From Desulfovibrio subterraneus (GTDB lineage: Bacteria; Desulfobacterota; Desulfovibrionia; Desulfovibrionales; Desulfovibrionaceae): a stretch of DNA of 64,000 bases. This document shows positions 48,613 through 58,130 of the stretch, one piece after another (position 1 is the stretch's first letter; the number at the start of each line of letters is the position of its first letter). The notes below the pieces were generated by a model. That model worked only from the letters and a program-made list of their open reading frames with translations. It did no database searches and was not told the origin of the DNA. The stretch covers positions 1,197,689 to 1,261,688 of the forward strand of contig NZ_BLVO01000013.1 of NCBI RefSeq assembly GCF_013340285.1, given 5' to 3'. Position numbers and translations under genes: made by a program.

Positions 48613-49152
48613 ATGCAGTTGAGAGGAACCACCATACTTGCGGTCAAGGACGCCAACGGCGTTGCCATAGCCGGTGACGGACAGGTCACCCTCGGCCAGA
48701 GCATCGTCATGAAGCATACGGCCCGCAAGGTGCGGCGCATATACCGCGACCGGATCATCGCCGGCTTTGCCGGTGCAACCGCAGATGCCTTCACCCTGTT
48801 CGAACGGTTTGAAGCCAAGCTCGAAGAGTTTCGCGGCAATCTTGTCCGCGCAAGCGTGGAAATGGCCAAGGACTGGCGCAAAGACAAGTATCTGCGCCGT
48901 CTGGAGGCCATGCTTCTTGTGGCTGATGCCGATCACATTCTCATCATCAGCGGCACCGGCGACGTCATTGAGCCGGACGACGGACTGGCCGCCATCGGCA
49001 GCGGCGGCGCCTACGCACTTGCTGCAGCCCGCGCCCTTTCCCGCAACACGGAACTTCCGTCAGAAGACATCTGCAGAAGGGCCATGGAAATTGCCGGAGA
49101 GATCTGCGTGTTCACCAACAACAATCTCACCGTAGAAACCATTACCCGCTGA
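48613..49152 (+). CDS. hslV: ATP-dependent protease peptidase subunit HslV
   Basis: 179 residues. Mature HslV begins at the double Thr after the propeptide MQLRG (TTILAVK); most HslV have only a Met before Thr. [10 protein letters not shown] and the [14 protein letters not shown] region are typical. It forms the proteolytic rings of HslUV. No hslU lies beside it in this window, unlike in many bacteria. AGGAG precedes the ATG at suitable spacing. Its stop is 1 bp before the ispE ATG. Confidence 0.93.
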   Translation: MQLRGTTILAVKDANGVAIAGDGQVTLGQSIVMKHTARKVRRIYRDRIIAGFAGATADAFTLFERFEAKLEEFRGNLVRASVEMAKDWRKDKYLRRLEAMLLVADADHILIISGTGDVIEPDDGLAAIGSGGAYALAAARALSRNTELPSEDICRRAMEIAGEICVFTNNNLTVETITR

Positions 49153-49153
49153 C

Positions 49154-50113
49154 ATGACCACGAGTCTTCCCGCTGATTCCCGGTCCGATAGCGAGCGCTG
49201 CAACGAGCATCATAGCGGGCGTCGCAGTGACCGGCCTGACACTTCCCTGCCGCTGCGCCTGAAGGCCGGCTGCAAGATCAACCTGTATCTGCACATTACC
49301 GGCGTCAGGGAAGACGGCTACCACGAACTGGACACCCTGTTCTATCCCCTGCCCGAGCCATCGGACACGCTGGATCTGGAAGCCGGAACTCCGGACAGCG
49401 GACTCACCCTGCTCTGCGAACGCGCCGACCTGTGCACCGAGCGCAACACCCTGCACAAGGCGTGGCGCATGTTCGGCGAGGCAACCGGTTATCAGCCGGA
49501 TCTGCGCCTGACCCTGACCAAAGGCGTGCCGGACGGGGCAGGACTTGGCGGCGGCAGCGCCGATGCGGCTGTCTTTCTGAACTATCTCAATACCGCTGCG
49601 GGCAAGGCGGCACTTGATGCCGATGCATTGAACGCCCTTGCCGCGCGCATAGGCGCGGATGTGCCTTTCTTTCTGAATAATGTTCCAGCCCGCGCGACAG
49701 GAATTGGTGAAAAACTTGTTCCGGACAATGTAGACCTTTCCGGCTTCATTCTTCTGCTGGCCTGCCCGCCCGAGCATGTTTCCACCCCGTGGGCGTTCAA
49801 GGCATGGGACGAAACCCGCTCTGCCAAAGTGGGCAAAAATGCCCCGGATCAGTTGACATTGCCAGCGCATATGTATACAAGACCCTCCTCTCGTGCCTTG
49901 TGGCTTTTTAACAGCTTTGAATCGGTGGTATTTGCGGCCTTTCCGAAGCTGCGGGCGTACAAGGGATCACTCATCAGACATGGCGCCGCCGCGGTTGTGA
50001 TGAGTGGAAGCGGCGCAAGCCTCTTCGCCTTGTACAGAGAGATGGAAAAGGCAATGCAAGCGTCAGATTCCCTCGCGCGTGAGGGAGTTAGGACCTTCAT
50101 CCACCACCTGTAA
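49154..50113 (+). CDS. ispE: 4-diphosphocytidyl-2-C-methyl-D-erythritol kinase
   Basis: 319 residues, GHMP kinase fold. The ATP loop is PDGAGLGGGSADAA, the N-terminal substrate motif KINLYLHITG, and the C-terminal GSGASLFAL. It phosphorylates CDP-methylerythritol in the non-mevalonate isoprenoid pathway. The first 32 residues are a polar extension not usual in the family; an internal start nearer LRLKAGCKIN is possible, but the overlap with hslV favours 49154. The tRNA-Gln gene begins 4 bp after the stop. Confidence 0.93.
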   Translation: MTTSLPADSRSDSERCNEHHSGRRSDRPDTSLPLRLKAGCKINLYLHITGVREDGYHELDTLFYPLPEPSDTLDLEAGTPDSGLTLLCERADLCTERNTLHKAWRMFGEATGYQPDLRLTLTKGVPDGAGLGGGSADAAVFLNYLNTAAGKAALDADALNALAARIGADVPFFLNNVPARATGIGEKLVPDNVDLSGFILLLACPPEHVSTPWAFKAWDETRSAKVGKNAPDQLTLPAHMYTRPSSRALWLFNSFESVVFAAFPKLRAYKGSLIRHGAAAVVMSGSGASLFALYREMEKAMQASDSLAREGVRTFIHHL

Positions 50114-50117
50114 GTCT

Positions 50118-50193
50118 TGGGGTGTCGCCAAGTCGGTAAGGCAACGGGTTTTGGTCCCGTCATTCGAGGGTTCGAGTCCTTCCGCCCCAGCCA
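50118..50193 (+). tRNA. tRNA-Gln (anticodon TTG)
   Basis: The acceptor stem TGGGGTG pairs with CGCCCCA with one G-T pair. The anticodon stem ACGGG/CCCGT closes the loop TTTTGGT, giving anticodon TTG. The T arm GAGGG-TTCGAGT-CCTTC is regular. CCA is encoded at 50191-50193. It lies between ispE and prs with no terminator, so it is probably processed from the protein-coding transcript. Confidence 0.95.
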
Positions 50194-50243
50194 TTCAGCT
50201 TATTTACAGGTGAGTTATTGACCTCAAGCCCGGACTTGATACC

Positions 50244-51182
50244 ATGCACGGCGACTTGAAGATACTCACTGGCTCTTCCAATCCGGAACTCGCAAAAGCC
50301 ATCTGCAACCACCTCGGTTGCCAGCTTACCCCCGCTGTCTGCGAAACATTCAGCGACGGGGAAATCCGCATTGAAATCGGTGCAAATGTACGTGGCGACG
50401 ACGTTTTTGTCGTTCAGTCCACCTGCGCACCCGTAAACTACAACCTCATGCAGCTCTGCCTCATGCTCGACGCTCTCAAGCGTGCAAGCGTAGGCCGCGT
50501 TACCGCAGTTGTTCCCTACTACGGTTATGCACGACAGGACCGCAAGGTTGTACCTCGCGCTCCCATCAGTGCCAAGGTTGTGGCAGACTTCCTCACCATG
50601 GCGGGCATGAACCGCCTGGTTACCGTGGACCTGCATGCCGGACAGATTCAGGGCTTTTTCAACACTCCGGTGGACAACCTCTACGCCGCCCCGGTCATTC
50701 TCGAATACCTGCGCGACATCAAAGATGACGTCGTAATGGTTTCTCCCGATGCCGGTGGTGTGGAACGCGCCCGTGCCTTTGCAAAGCGCCTGAATGCCGG
50801 TCTTGCCATCATCGACAAACGCCGCGACAAACCCAACCAGGCTCAGGCCATGCACGTCATAGGTGACGTGAAGGGCAAAGTTGCTGTCGTTGTTGACGAT
50901 ATGATCGACACGGCGGGCACCATGGTTGCAGCAGCTAACGTGCTCATGGAAAACGGCGCCAAGGAAGTAATGGCCTGTGCAACGCACCCCGTACTTTCCG
51001 GCCCCGCCATCGAACGCCTTAACAATTCCGCATTCTCCAAGGTGCTCGTAACCGACACCGTTCCGCTTGGCGACAAGCTGGAAAACTGCGAAAAGCTCAA
51101 GGTGCTTTCCATTGCCGGCCTGCTGGCCCGCTCGATACACAACATCCATACGGAATCTTCCGTTAGCGTACTGTTCGTCTAG
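50244..51182 (+). CDS. prs: Ribose-phosphate pyrophosphokinase
   Basis: 312 residues. Signatures are [32 protein letters not shown] and the PRPP loop [13 protein letters not shown]. It makes PRPP from ribose-5-phosphate and ATP for nucleotide, histidine and tryptophan synthesis. The ribosome binding site is weak. rplY follows after 57 bp. Confidence 0.97.
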   Translation: MHGDLKILTGSSNPELAKAICNHLGCQLTPAVCETFSDGEIRIEIGANVRGDDVFVVQSTCAPVNYNLMQLCLMLDALKRASVGRVTAVVPYYGYARQDRKVVPRAPISAKVVADFLTMAGMNRLVTVDLHAGQIQGFFNTPVDNLYAAPVILEYLRDIKDDVVMVSPDAGGVERARAFAKRLNAGLAIIDKRRDKPNQAQAMHVIGDVKGKVAVVVDDMIDTAGTMVAAANVLMENGAKEVMACATHPVLSGPAIERLNNSAFSKVLVTDTVPLGDKLENCEKLKVLSIAGLLARSIHNIHTESSVSVLFV

Positions 51183-51239
51183 TTTTTTTCATCTGCAGCG
51201 AGTGAAACACCTCGTGGTGGAACCCTAAAGGAGTAAACA

Positions 51240-51845
51240 ATGGCCGAAAGAATCAATTTTCCCGTAACGAAGCGTGAAGGTCTGGGCAAGGGCGCAAACC
51301 GCCGCCTGCGCGAGCAGGGTCTGATCCCCGGTATCTTCTACAGCACCACCGGTGAAAATATCCCCGTTACGACCGAAACTCTCCCCTTTGCCAAGCTGTA
51401 CAAGACCGTTGGCAAGACCACTGTTTTCAACCTCGACATCGAAGGCGAAACCAAGCCCTGCATGCTGTGGAAGGTTGAAATGCACCCCTTCAAGAACCGC
51501 GTTCAGCACATCGACTTCTACGGTGTGGACCTTGAAAAGGAAGTTTCCGTCAAGGTTGAAGTAAAGCTCACCGGCGCCTCCAAGGGCGTTAAGGCCGGTG
51601 GCCGTCTTGAGCATTACCGCGACACCGTGAGCATCGTCGGCAAGCCTGAACTGCTGCCTTCCTTGATCACCGTTGACGTTACCGAAATGCAGATCGACAG
51701 CTCCGTATACGCTTCTGCCCTGCAGCTTCCCGAAGGCGTGCGCGTAGTGTACGAAAATGACTTCGTCATTCTCCGCGTCGTTCCCGGCCGTGCAGCTACG
51801 ACCGAAGATGTTGCCGAAGAAGCCGGCAAGAAGAAGAAAAAGTAA
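51240..51845 (+). CDS. rplY: 50S ribosomal protein L25, long (Ctc/TL5) form
   Basis: 201 residues: the N-terminal L25 domain that binds 5S rRNA (KREGLGKGANRRLREQGLIPG) plus the C-terminal TL5/CTC beta domain. It ends in a Lys-rich tail. AAAGGAG precedes the ATG. A terminator follows. Confidence 0.96.
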   Translation: MAERINFPVTKREGLGKGANRRLREQGLIPGIFYSTTGENIPVTTETLPFAKLYKTVGKTTVFNLDIEGETKPCMLWKVEMHPFKNRVQHIDFYGVDLEKEVSVKVEVKLTGASKGVKAGGRLEHYRDTVSIVGKPELLPSLITVDVTEMQIDSSVYASALQLPEGVRVVYENDFVILRVVPGRAATTEDVAEEAGKKKKK

Positions 51846-51861
51846 TTATCCCGTTTCGTTC

Positions 51862-51900
51862 CGGCCCCATACTAAACGGTATGGGGCCGTTTTCTTTTTT
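51862..51900 (+). terminator. Rho-independent terminator after rplY
   Basis: An 11-bp stem (CGGCCCCATAC with GTATGGGGCCG), a 6-nt loop and a TTTTCTTTTTT tract, ahead of pth. Confidence 0.93.
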
Positions 51901-51938
51901 CAGCCGCCAACATTCTGCCACAGAGAGGAGTTCACTCC

Positions 51939-52550
51939 ATGCAGGCCGCAGGTCTTATCGTCGGGCTCGGAAATCCGGGCAAGGAATACGAAAACACCCG
52001 TCACAATCTCGGCTTCATGGCCGTAGATCATCTCATGGACGACGCTCGCCGGTTTAATTCCGACGCCGTCTCTCCCCTCTCTACCGGCAAGAAAAAATAT
52101 CTGCTCTGGAAGTGCATGCCCGGCGGGCTGCGTTCCACATGGCTGGTTGCCAAGCCCCAGACCTACATGAACCTTTCCGGCGAAGCTGTTGCCCACATCT
52201 GCGGCTTTTACAACCTTGATCCGGAACAGGTGCTCGTCGTCCATGACGAACTGGACCTGCCCCTTGGCCGCATGCGCTTCAAAACCGGCGGCGGTCTTGC
52301 CGGGCACAACGGGCTCAAGTCCATTGCCCAGCATCTCGGCACCCGCGATTTTCACCGCCTGCGCCTCGGCATAGGCAAGCCTGATCATGCAAACACCTCA
52401 AGCTATGTGCTGAGCCGTTTTGCAGGCGAAGAAGTGCGAACTGTCGAGCAGATTCTTGACGGCTCACTCAAGGGCATGCTCGCTTTCATTGAGAAAGGTG
52501 CTGCGGAAGCCGTGCAGGTTGTGAACGCTTTTGACGCCTGCCCCAAATAG
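51939..52550 (+). CDS. pth: Peptidyl-tRNA hydrolase
   Basis: 203 residues. GLGNPGKEYENTRHNLGF carries the catalytic His, KPQTYMNLSGE and HDELDLPLGRMRFK are typical, and GGLAGHNGLKS completes the site. It releases peptides from prematurely dropped peptidyl-tRNA. GAGAGGAG stands before the ATG. carD follows after 89 bp. Confidence 0.96.
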   Translation: MQAAGLIVGLGNPGKEYENTRHNLGFMAVDHLMDDARRFNSDAVSPLSTGKKKYLLWKCMPGGLRSTWLVAKPQTYMNLSGEAVAHICGFYNLDPEQVLVVHDELDLPLGRMRFKTGGGLAGHNGLKSIAQHLGTRDFHRLRLGIGKPDHANTSSYVLSRFAGEEVRTVEQILDGSLKGMLAFIEKGAAEAVQVVNAFDACPK

Positions 52551-52639
52551 TCCGCTAAATTGGCATGGACTACCTTATCGGAATAAGCTACTGTACTTTT
52601 TCGCGCTAAGATTATTGACATACTGCAAGGAGAGGGACG

Positions 52640-53152
52640 TTGTTCACACCGGATCAATTGGTGGTGTACCCTGCACAAGGTGTAGGCAAAGTGGAACGCA
52701 TCGAACGCCAGACAATAGGGGGCGCCGAGGCTGAATTCTACATTGTCCGCATATTGAGCAACAATGTCACCCTTATGGTACCGGTCAGGAACGCCGTTAA
52801 TGTCGGTCTCCGAGCTGTGTGTACCGCCGAACAAGGCAACGGTATTTTCGAAAGCCTCGCCGACCGTTCCGGTTTTACCGGCTACACCGGCCAGAACTGG
52901 AACCGACGCTACCGTGAATATTCCGAAAAACTCAAAAGCGGCGAACTGGGCGACGTTGCCTATGTTCTCAAAGAGCTTTTGCTGATCGGCAAGGACAAGG
53001 AACTTTCCTTCGGTGAACGCCGCCTTCTTGAACAGGCCATGGGCCTTATCACGCTTGAACTGGCGCATGCGCTCGGTAAGAAGCAGCAGGAAGTGCAAAC
53101 GGAAATAGAAGAAATGTTTGCCGATGTCCTTGCCACCCAGGAAAAAAGTTAG
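52640..53152 (+). CDS. CarD/CdnL-family transcription regulator
   Basis: 170 residues. The N-terminal Tudor-like domain (FTPDQLVVYPAQGVGKVERI) binds the RNA polymerase beta subunit; the C-terminal helical domain contacts promoter DNA upstream of -10. The family stabilises open complexes at many promoters. It begins with TTG after AAGGAGAG. It is followed by rho after 240 bp, putting an initiation and a termination factor side by side. Confidence 0.88.
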   Translation: MFTPDQLVVYPAQGVGKVERIERQTIGGAEAEFYIVRILSNNVTLMVPVRNAVNVGLRAVCTAEQGNGIFESLADRSGFTGYTGQNWNRRYREYSEKLKSGELGDVAYVLKELLLIGKDKELSFGERRLLEQAMGLITLELAHALGKKQQEVQTEIEEMFADVLATQEKS

Positions 53153-53322
53153 CCTGCCAGTTGCGTTCTGCACTGTAATACGCTAGGTTTTCCCCAACGC
53201 ACTTGTGGTGCATGGCATTACCGCCTCACAGCACCATTCACTCGCATATATTTTGAAGTCTTCCTGCCATGCCCCGTTGGGAGCATCTGACAGTACTTCC
53301 GCGGACAGCATATATCTATCAC

Positions 53323-53350
53323 GGCATGTGAACCACGTTGTTCATGTGCC
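53323..53350 (+). promoter_or_regulatory. Hairpin in the rho leader
   Basis: GGCA and TGAAC pair with GTTCA and TGCC around a TG/TG internal loop, 42 bp before the rho ATG. Its role in rho autoregulation is only a guess. Confidence 0.3.
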
Positions 53351-53392
53351 CTACAGTCTCACACCATCACCCTACAACGCATCTGAGTCCTT

Positions 53393-54859
53393 ATGGCCAC
53401 AAAGAAAGACGTTGATGAGAGCAAGCAGGAGTCGGCTCCGCGCACGCGCAGCCAGTCCAAGCCTCCTCAGAAGAAACGCAAGCAATCCCCACTATCCAAG
53501 GGCGACAACAAGCAGTCCAAGCCCGTCTCCCGTCCGAACCGCAAAGTCGAAAACGACGACTTCGACACGGAATCAGCCGCTCCGGCGGACTGTAGCGGCG
53601 ACAGCGGACTCCACCTTTCCGAACTCAAGCTCAAGACTGCTGCAGAGCTGATGGAGCTCGCCGATCAATACCAGATCGAAAACCCGAGCAACCTCCGCAA
53701 GCAGGAATTGATCTTCGCCCTGCTGCAGCGATGCGCAGCGCAGAACGGCGCCATATTCGGAGATGGAGTTCTGGAAATTCTGCCCGACGGCTTCGGATTC
53801 CTTCGCTCTCCGATGTATAGCTACATGCCGGGGCCTGACGATATTTACGTCTCACCTTCGCAGATTCGCCGCTTCGGCCTGCGCAAAGGGGATGTGGTTT
53901 ATGGCCAGATACGCCCCCCGAAAGAAGGCGAACGCTACTTCGCACTGCTCAGGGTAACTGAAATTGGTTTTGAGCCGCCGGAACGTTCCAAGAACCTCGT
54001 TCTCTTCGACAACCTGACCCCCATCTACCCACATCGTCAGCTCAAGATGGAAAACGGGCAGGAAAACTACTCCGGCCGCGTAATCGACCTCATGGCTCCC
54101 ATCGGCTGCGGACAGCGTGGTCTGATAGTAGCACCTCCCCGTACCGGCAAGACCATGCTTCTTCAGTCGCTTGCCAACTCAATCAATGCCAATAATCCCG
54201 ATGTATACCTCATCATTCTTCTCATAGACGAACGTCCTGAAGAAGTGACGGACATGGAGCGCACCGTAAAGAATGCGGAAGTCGTAAGCTCCACGTTCGA
54301 CGAGCCTCCGCAGCGTCACGTCCAGGTCGCTGAAATGGTGCAGGAAAAGGCTAAGCGGCTTGTGGAACGCGGCAGAGACGTTGTCATTCTGCTCGACTCC
54401 ATCACCCGCCTTGGCCGTGCATACAACGCCGTCACCCCCTCATCGGGCCGGGTGCTTTCCGGCGGTCTGGATGCGAACGCCCTGCAGCGTCCCAAACGTT
54501 TCTTCGGTGCAGCCCGTAATCTGGAAGAGGGAGGCAGCCTTACCATCATCGCCACCGCCCTCATCGATACCGGCTCCCGCATGGACGAAGTCATCTTCGA
54601 AGAGTTCAAGGGTACCGGCAACCTCGATATCTACCTTGACCGCCACCTCGCGGAAAAGCGCGTCTTCCCCGCCATCGACATCAATCGTACCGGCACCCGC
54701 AAGGAAGACCTTCTCCTCGACGAAGAGGTACTCAACAAGGTCTGGATTCTGCGCAAGATCCTTTCCCCCATGTCCTCCATCGACAGCATGGAATTCCTGC
54801 TGGGCAAGATGCGGGGAACCAAAGGCAACGCCGACTTCTTTGGCGCCATGGCCAAGTAG
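53393..54859 (+). CDS. rho: Transcription termination factor Rho
   Basis: 488 residues. The N-terminal 65 residues are a basic and Ser/Gln-rich extension absent from E. coli Rho. The Rho N domain ([18 protein letters not shown]), the RNA-binding OB fold ([15 protein letters not shown]), Walker [10 protein letters not shown], and the Q and R loops ([12 protein letters not shown]) follow. It forms a hexameric helicase that ends transcription on C-rich RNA. Shine-Dalgarno is poor. An intrinsic terminator ends the gene. Confidence 0.97.
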   Translation: MATKKDVDESKQESAPRTRSQSKPPQKKRKQSPLSKGDNKQSKPVSRPNRKVENDDFDTESAAPADCSGDSGLHLSELKLKTAAELMELADQYQIENPSNLRKQELIFALLQRCAAQNGAIFGDGVLEILPDGFGFLRSPMYSYMPGPDDIYVSPSQIRRFGLRKGDVVYGQIRPPKEGERYFALLRVTEIGFEPPERSKNLVLFDNLTPIYPHRQLKMENGQENYSGRVIDLMAPIGCGQRGLIVAPPRTGKTMLLQSLANSINANNPDVYLIILLIDERPEEVTDMERTVKNAEVVSSTFDEPPQRHVQVAEMVQEKAKRLVERGRDVVILLDSITRLGRAYNAVTPSSGRVLSGGLDANALQRPKRFFGAARNLEEGGSLTIIATALIDTGSRMDEVIFEEFKGTGNLDIYLDRHLAEKRVFPAIDINRTGTRKEDLLLDEEVLNKVWILRKILSPMSSIDSMEFLLGKMRGTKGNADFFGAMAK

Positions 54860-54883
54860 CACTCCCCTTACAGCATCACGAAC

Positions 54884-54917
54884 AAACAGCCTGTGTCCTT
54901 CTGGACACAGGCTGTTT
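54884..54917 (+). terminator. Rho-independent terminator after rho
   Basis: A perfect 15-bp stem (arms 54884-54898 and 54903-54917) around a TTCT loop, followed by ATTTTT. Confidence 0.92.
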
Positions 54918-55325
54918 ATTTTTGGATGACAGACATCACGTTCGGCTTGCTTTATCCTACATTTCACGATTTTTCCCGTACCGACACAACGTTCGGCCAT
55001 TTCTCTGCAAATATGTCCACCACCGTTGCTTGTACACTCAAACAAGACATTCTGACCGCATTGCCTGCACCAGCAGACTCTCGCATCTTTGCCACATCAG
55101 ACTTCCTACCTCATCACTACATAATCACTGCATTCAATGTTGAACACTCAAACACCACCACCTTACCCTAACGATCAATAATATCTATCGAAATAACCCC
55201 AAAACATTGGCAATCCATTGACACAACACGAATATGGATTGTAACTATCTATGCGGTTACTACAAAGCTATAGGGTGTTATATAGCTAGGGGTTTTCTAA
55301 AACGCCAAAAAGTAAGGAGGCAGGG
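54918..55325 (+). promoter_or_regulatory. AT-rich promoter region of hysBA
   Basis: There is no gene in these 408 bp. Base composition is visibly more AT-rich than in the surrounding genes. TTGACA at 55218-55223 is a candidate -35, but no good -10 stands at the right distance. GTAAC and GTTAC arms at 55241-55254 form an inverted repeat. ACGTTCGGC is repeated at 54938 and 54989. The strong AAGGAGG of hysB is at 55314-55320. Confidence 0.45.
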
Positions 55326-56282
55326 ATGAGTCTCAGCAGGCGTGACTTTGTTAAATTGTGCACAGGCACGGTGGCTGGCATGGGGATTTCCCAGATGTTC
55401 CACCCCAGTGTCTGTGAAGCCATTTCCGGCACCCTGAACGGCAGCCGCCCGCCCGTTCTGTGGGTGCAGGGTTCTGGCTGCACCGGCTGTTCAGTATCGT
55501 TGCTGAACGCCGTAAACCCTCACATCAAGCAGGTTTTGCTTGATGTTATCAGCCTTGAGTTCCACCCCACCGTTATGGCTTGGGAAGGCGAACCCGCCAT
55601 GGAACACATGTTCAAGATTGCTGATGAGTACAAAGGTGGCTTCTTCCTCGCTGTGGAAGGCTCCATCCCTGTTGCCGAAGATGGAAAGTATTGCGTTATC
55701 GGTGAAGCCAATCACAAGGAAATCACCATGGTTGACGCAATGAAGGAACTGGCCCCCAAGGCTGCCGCAGTGCTCGCACTCGGTACCTGTGCTGCTTACG
55801 GCGGCATTCCCGCTGCTGAAGGCAGCGAAACCGGCGCCATGTCCGTCAAGGCTTTCTTTGAACAGGAAGGCATCTCCACTCCCGTAGTGAACATTCCCGG
55901 TTGCCCCCCCCATCCTGACTGGATTGTGGGTACCGTGGTTGTCGCCCTTGAAGCCATCAAGACCCACGGTCTTGCTGCCGGTCTGGGCGAAGTCGTCAAG
56001 CTGCTGGATGATCAGGGCCGTCCCACTCCCTTCTTTGGCCAAAACATTCACGACAACTGTCCCTACCTCCCCGATTTCGAGGCGGACAAGATGTGTGAAA
56101 CCCTCAGCCAGAAGGACGGCTGCCGTATGAGCGTGGGCTGCAAGGGCCCCAATGCAATGGCAGACTGCTTCAAACGCAAGTGGAACAACGGCATCAACTG
56201 GTGCGTTCAGAACGCTGTTTGTATCGGTTGCGTAGAACCCGACTTCCCCGATGGACAGTCGCCGTTCTACGAGCCCATGTAA
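55326..56282 (+). CDS. hysB: Periplasmic [NiFeSe] hydrogenase small subunit
   Basis: 318 residues. A twin-arginine signal (SRRDFVKLC) exports the folded dimer. Cysteines for the proximal, medial and distal clusters are seen in GSGCTGCSVSLLN, GTCAAYGG, GCPPHPDW, HDNCPYLPDF, CKGPNAMADC and CIGCVEPDF. Electrons from H2 oxidation leave through this subunit, probably to cytochrome c3. It precedes hysA by 40 bp with a strong ribosome binding site. Confidence 0.95.
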   Translation: MSLSRRDFVKLCTGTVAGMGISQMFHPSVCEAISGTLNGSRPPVLWVQGSGCTGCSVSLLNAVNPHIKQVLLDVISLEFHPTVMAWEGEPAMEHMFKIADEYKGGFFLAVEGSIPVAEDGKYCVIGEANHKEITMVDAMKELAPKAAAVLALGTCAAYGGIPAAEGSETGAMSVKAFFEQEGISTPVVNIPGCPPHPDWIVGTVVVALEAIKTHGLAAGLGEVVKLLDDQGRPTPFFGQNIHDNCPYLPDFEADKMCETLSQKDGCRMSVGCKGPNAMADCFKRKWNNGINWCVQNAVCIGCVEPDFPDGQSPFYEPM

Positions 56283-56322
56283 GCTGACCTTGACGTCTTT
56301 CATCGTTTGAAGGAGGAATAAT

Positions 56323-57867
56323 ATGTCTTCTTGTGCACGCAAGGGTGCAGCCGGCCACGGCAAGACCGCACACATCGCCATCGATCCGGTTACCCGAATC
56401 GAAGGTCACCTCAAGGCTGAAGTGACAGTTGAGGGTGGCAAGGTCGTGGATGCCAAGCTTTCCGGCGGCATGTACCGCGGTTTTGAAACCATTCTCCGTG
56501 GTCGCGATCCCCGCGACTCTTCTCAGATCGTTCAGCGTATCTGCGGCGTGTGCCCCACCGCTCACGCCACCGCTTCCGTTATGGCTCAGGATGCCGCCAT
56601 GGGTACCAAGATTACCACCAACGGCCGCATCACCCGTAACCTGATCCTCGGCGCCAACTACCTGCAGTCTCATATTCTGCATTTCTACCACCTGGCCGCC
56701 CAGGACTTTGTTCAGGGTCCCGACAGCGCTCCCTTTGTACCGCGCTACAAGAACTCTGACCTGCTTACCGACCGCAACAAGGGCCTTGCCGCTGTTAACG
56801 CCGCTGCTGTTGACCAGTACGTTGAAGCCCTTGATGTCCGCCAGATCTGCCATGAAATGGTAGCCATGTTCGGCGGCAAAATGCCTCATGCTCAGGGCCT
56901 CGTTGCCGGTGGCGCTTCCGAAATTCCTACCAAGGATCGCCTGATCGAATACGCTGCGCGTTTCGACAAGGTTAAGGAATTCGTTGTCAACAAGTACCTG
57001 CCTGTCGTGTACACCGTCGGTTCCCAGTACAAGGACCTCTTCGCAGTCGGTCAGGGCCATCGCGCCTGCATCGCCTACGGCGTGTTCCCGCTGAACGACG
57101 AAATGACCAAGTTCATGATGAAGTCCGGCGTGTACTACGGCGGCAAGGACCATGCACTTGATCCTTCCAAGATTCACGAAGATGTGAAGTACTCGTGGTT
57201 CGACGACAGCACCACCGGTCTGCACTACACCAAGGGCCAGACCAAGCCTACCCCCCACAAGGAAGGCGCTTACTCCTTCGTTAAGGCTCCCCGTTACGAC
57301 GGCGTTGCCTGCGAAGTGGGTCCGCTCGCCCGTATGTGGGTTGAGAATCCGCCCCTGTCCCCCATCGGACAGAAGGCTCTCAAGGAACACTTCGGCCTCA
57401 ATGCCAAGAACTTCCGCGATCTGGGCGAAGACGCTGCCTTCTCCCTCATGGGACGCCACGTGGCCCGCGCAGAAGAAACCTGGTACATGCTGAGCTTCAT
57501 TGATCAGTGGCTCAAGGAAGTTAAGCCCGGTGAAGAAACCTATGTGAAGCCCGAAATTCCGGCTTCCGGCGAAGGCACCGGTTTCACCGAAGCGCCCCGC
57601 GGCTCTCTGCTGCACTTCCTGAAGATCGAAGACGGCAAAATCGACAACTACCAGGTTGTTTCCGCTACCCTGTGAAACTGCAACCCCCGCGATGACAAGG
57701 GTCAGCGCGGTCCTGTCGAAGAAGCCCTCATCGGTATTCCCGTTCCGGACATTGAAAACCCCGTGAACGTGGCGCGACTCATTCGCGCCTTTGACCCGTG
57801 ACTGGGCTGTGCCGTGCACGTGATGCACGCTGAGTCCGGCAAGGTTTCCGTTGTTGAGTGCAAGTAA
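56323..57867 (+). CDS. hysA: [NiFeSe] hydrogenase large subunit with two in-frame TGA codons
   Basis: Read through to TAA at 57865, this is 514 codons, about the length of known HysA proteins. The N-terminal Ni ligands lie in RICGVCPTAH. The C-terminal ligand pair is at TGA codon 493 (57799) in the context DP-Sec-LGCAVH, the classic selenocysteine site. An extra TGA at codon 451 (57673) falls in VSATL-TGA-NCNPRDD. The neighbouring HynA has Trp in the matching STWSLGPR, and as I recall HysA homologs also have Trp. If 451 stops translation, the protein loses the Ni-ligating C terminus. The coding sequence after it is intact. After export and Ni insertion, 15 residues behind CAVH should be cleaved. 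Confidence 0.85.
57687..57710 (+). promoter_or_regulatory. Hairpin after the first hysA TGA (SECIS-like?)
   Basis: Starting 12 nt after TGA 57673-57675: CCGCG/CGCGG, an A-G mismatch, TGAC/GTCA and an AAGG loop next to GGTC. It is well placed for a bacterial SECIS, but the sequence also encodes conserved residues, so it could be incidental. Confidence 0.3.
57814..57828 (+). promoter_or_regulatory. SECIS-like hairpin after the selenocysteine TGA of hysA
   Basis: GTGCA, loop CGTGA, TGCAC: a short stem beginning 13 nt after TGA 57799-57801, the distance expected of a bacterial selenocysteine insertion element. Confidence 0.5.
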
Positions 57868-57891
57868 CTCGGCATAGATTCCGCCAAGTCG

Positions 57892-57921
57892 AGAGGGCCG
57901 GTTTGCACCGGCCCTCTTTTT
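57892..57921 (+). terminator. Intrinsic terminator between hysA and its protease gene
   Basis: A perfect 11-bp stem (AGAGGGCCGGT with ACCGGCCCTCT), loop TTGC, then five T, 25 nt after the hysA stop. Confidence 0.92.
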
Positions 57922-58130
57922 ACTGGAACCACCTGCTAACAAGCGGTGCGTACCTTCTGCCAGCCGGAGGGAGCAATCCCTCCGGACTGGCCGGGACGTC
58001 CCTGATGCAACAGCCGGAGAGCCTTGCACTGCATTGTGCTCCCTGCGCATCAAGCGGCTTGCGGCAGACCGCTCCGTCAGGGTATTGTCCATTTTGTTCC
58101 GATATCTATTGCCAACCGACAGGATGCACC

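Noticed and set aside
55207-55222. Sigma-54 promoter before hysB (TGGCA-N5-TTGA)
   Set aside because: The spacing is one base short and the essential GC of the -12 element is missing.
56194-58092. 632-codon minus-strand frame opposite hysA
   Set aside because: Shadow of conserved hydrogenase codons; no family motif.
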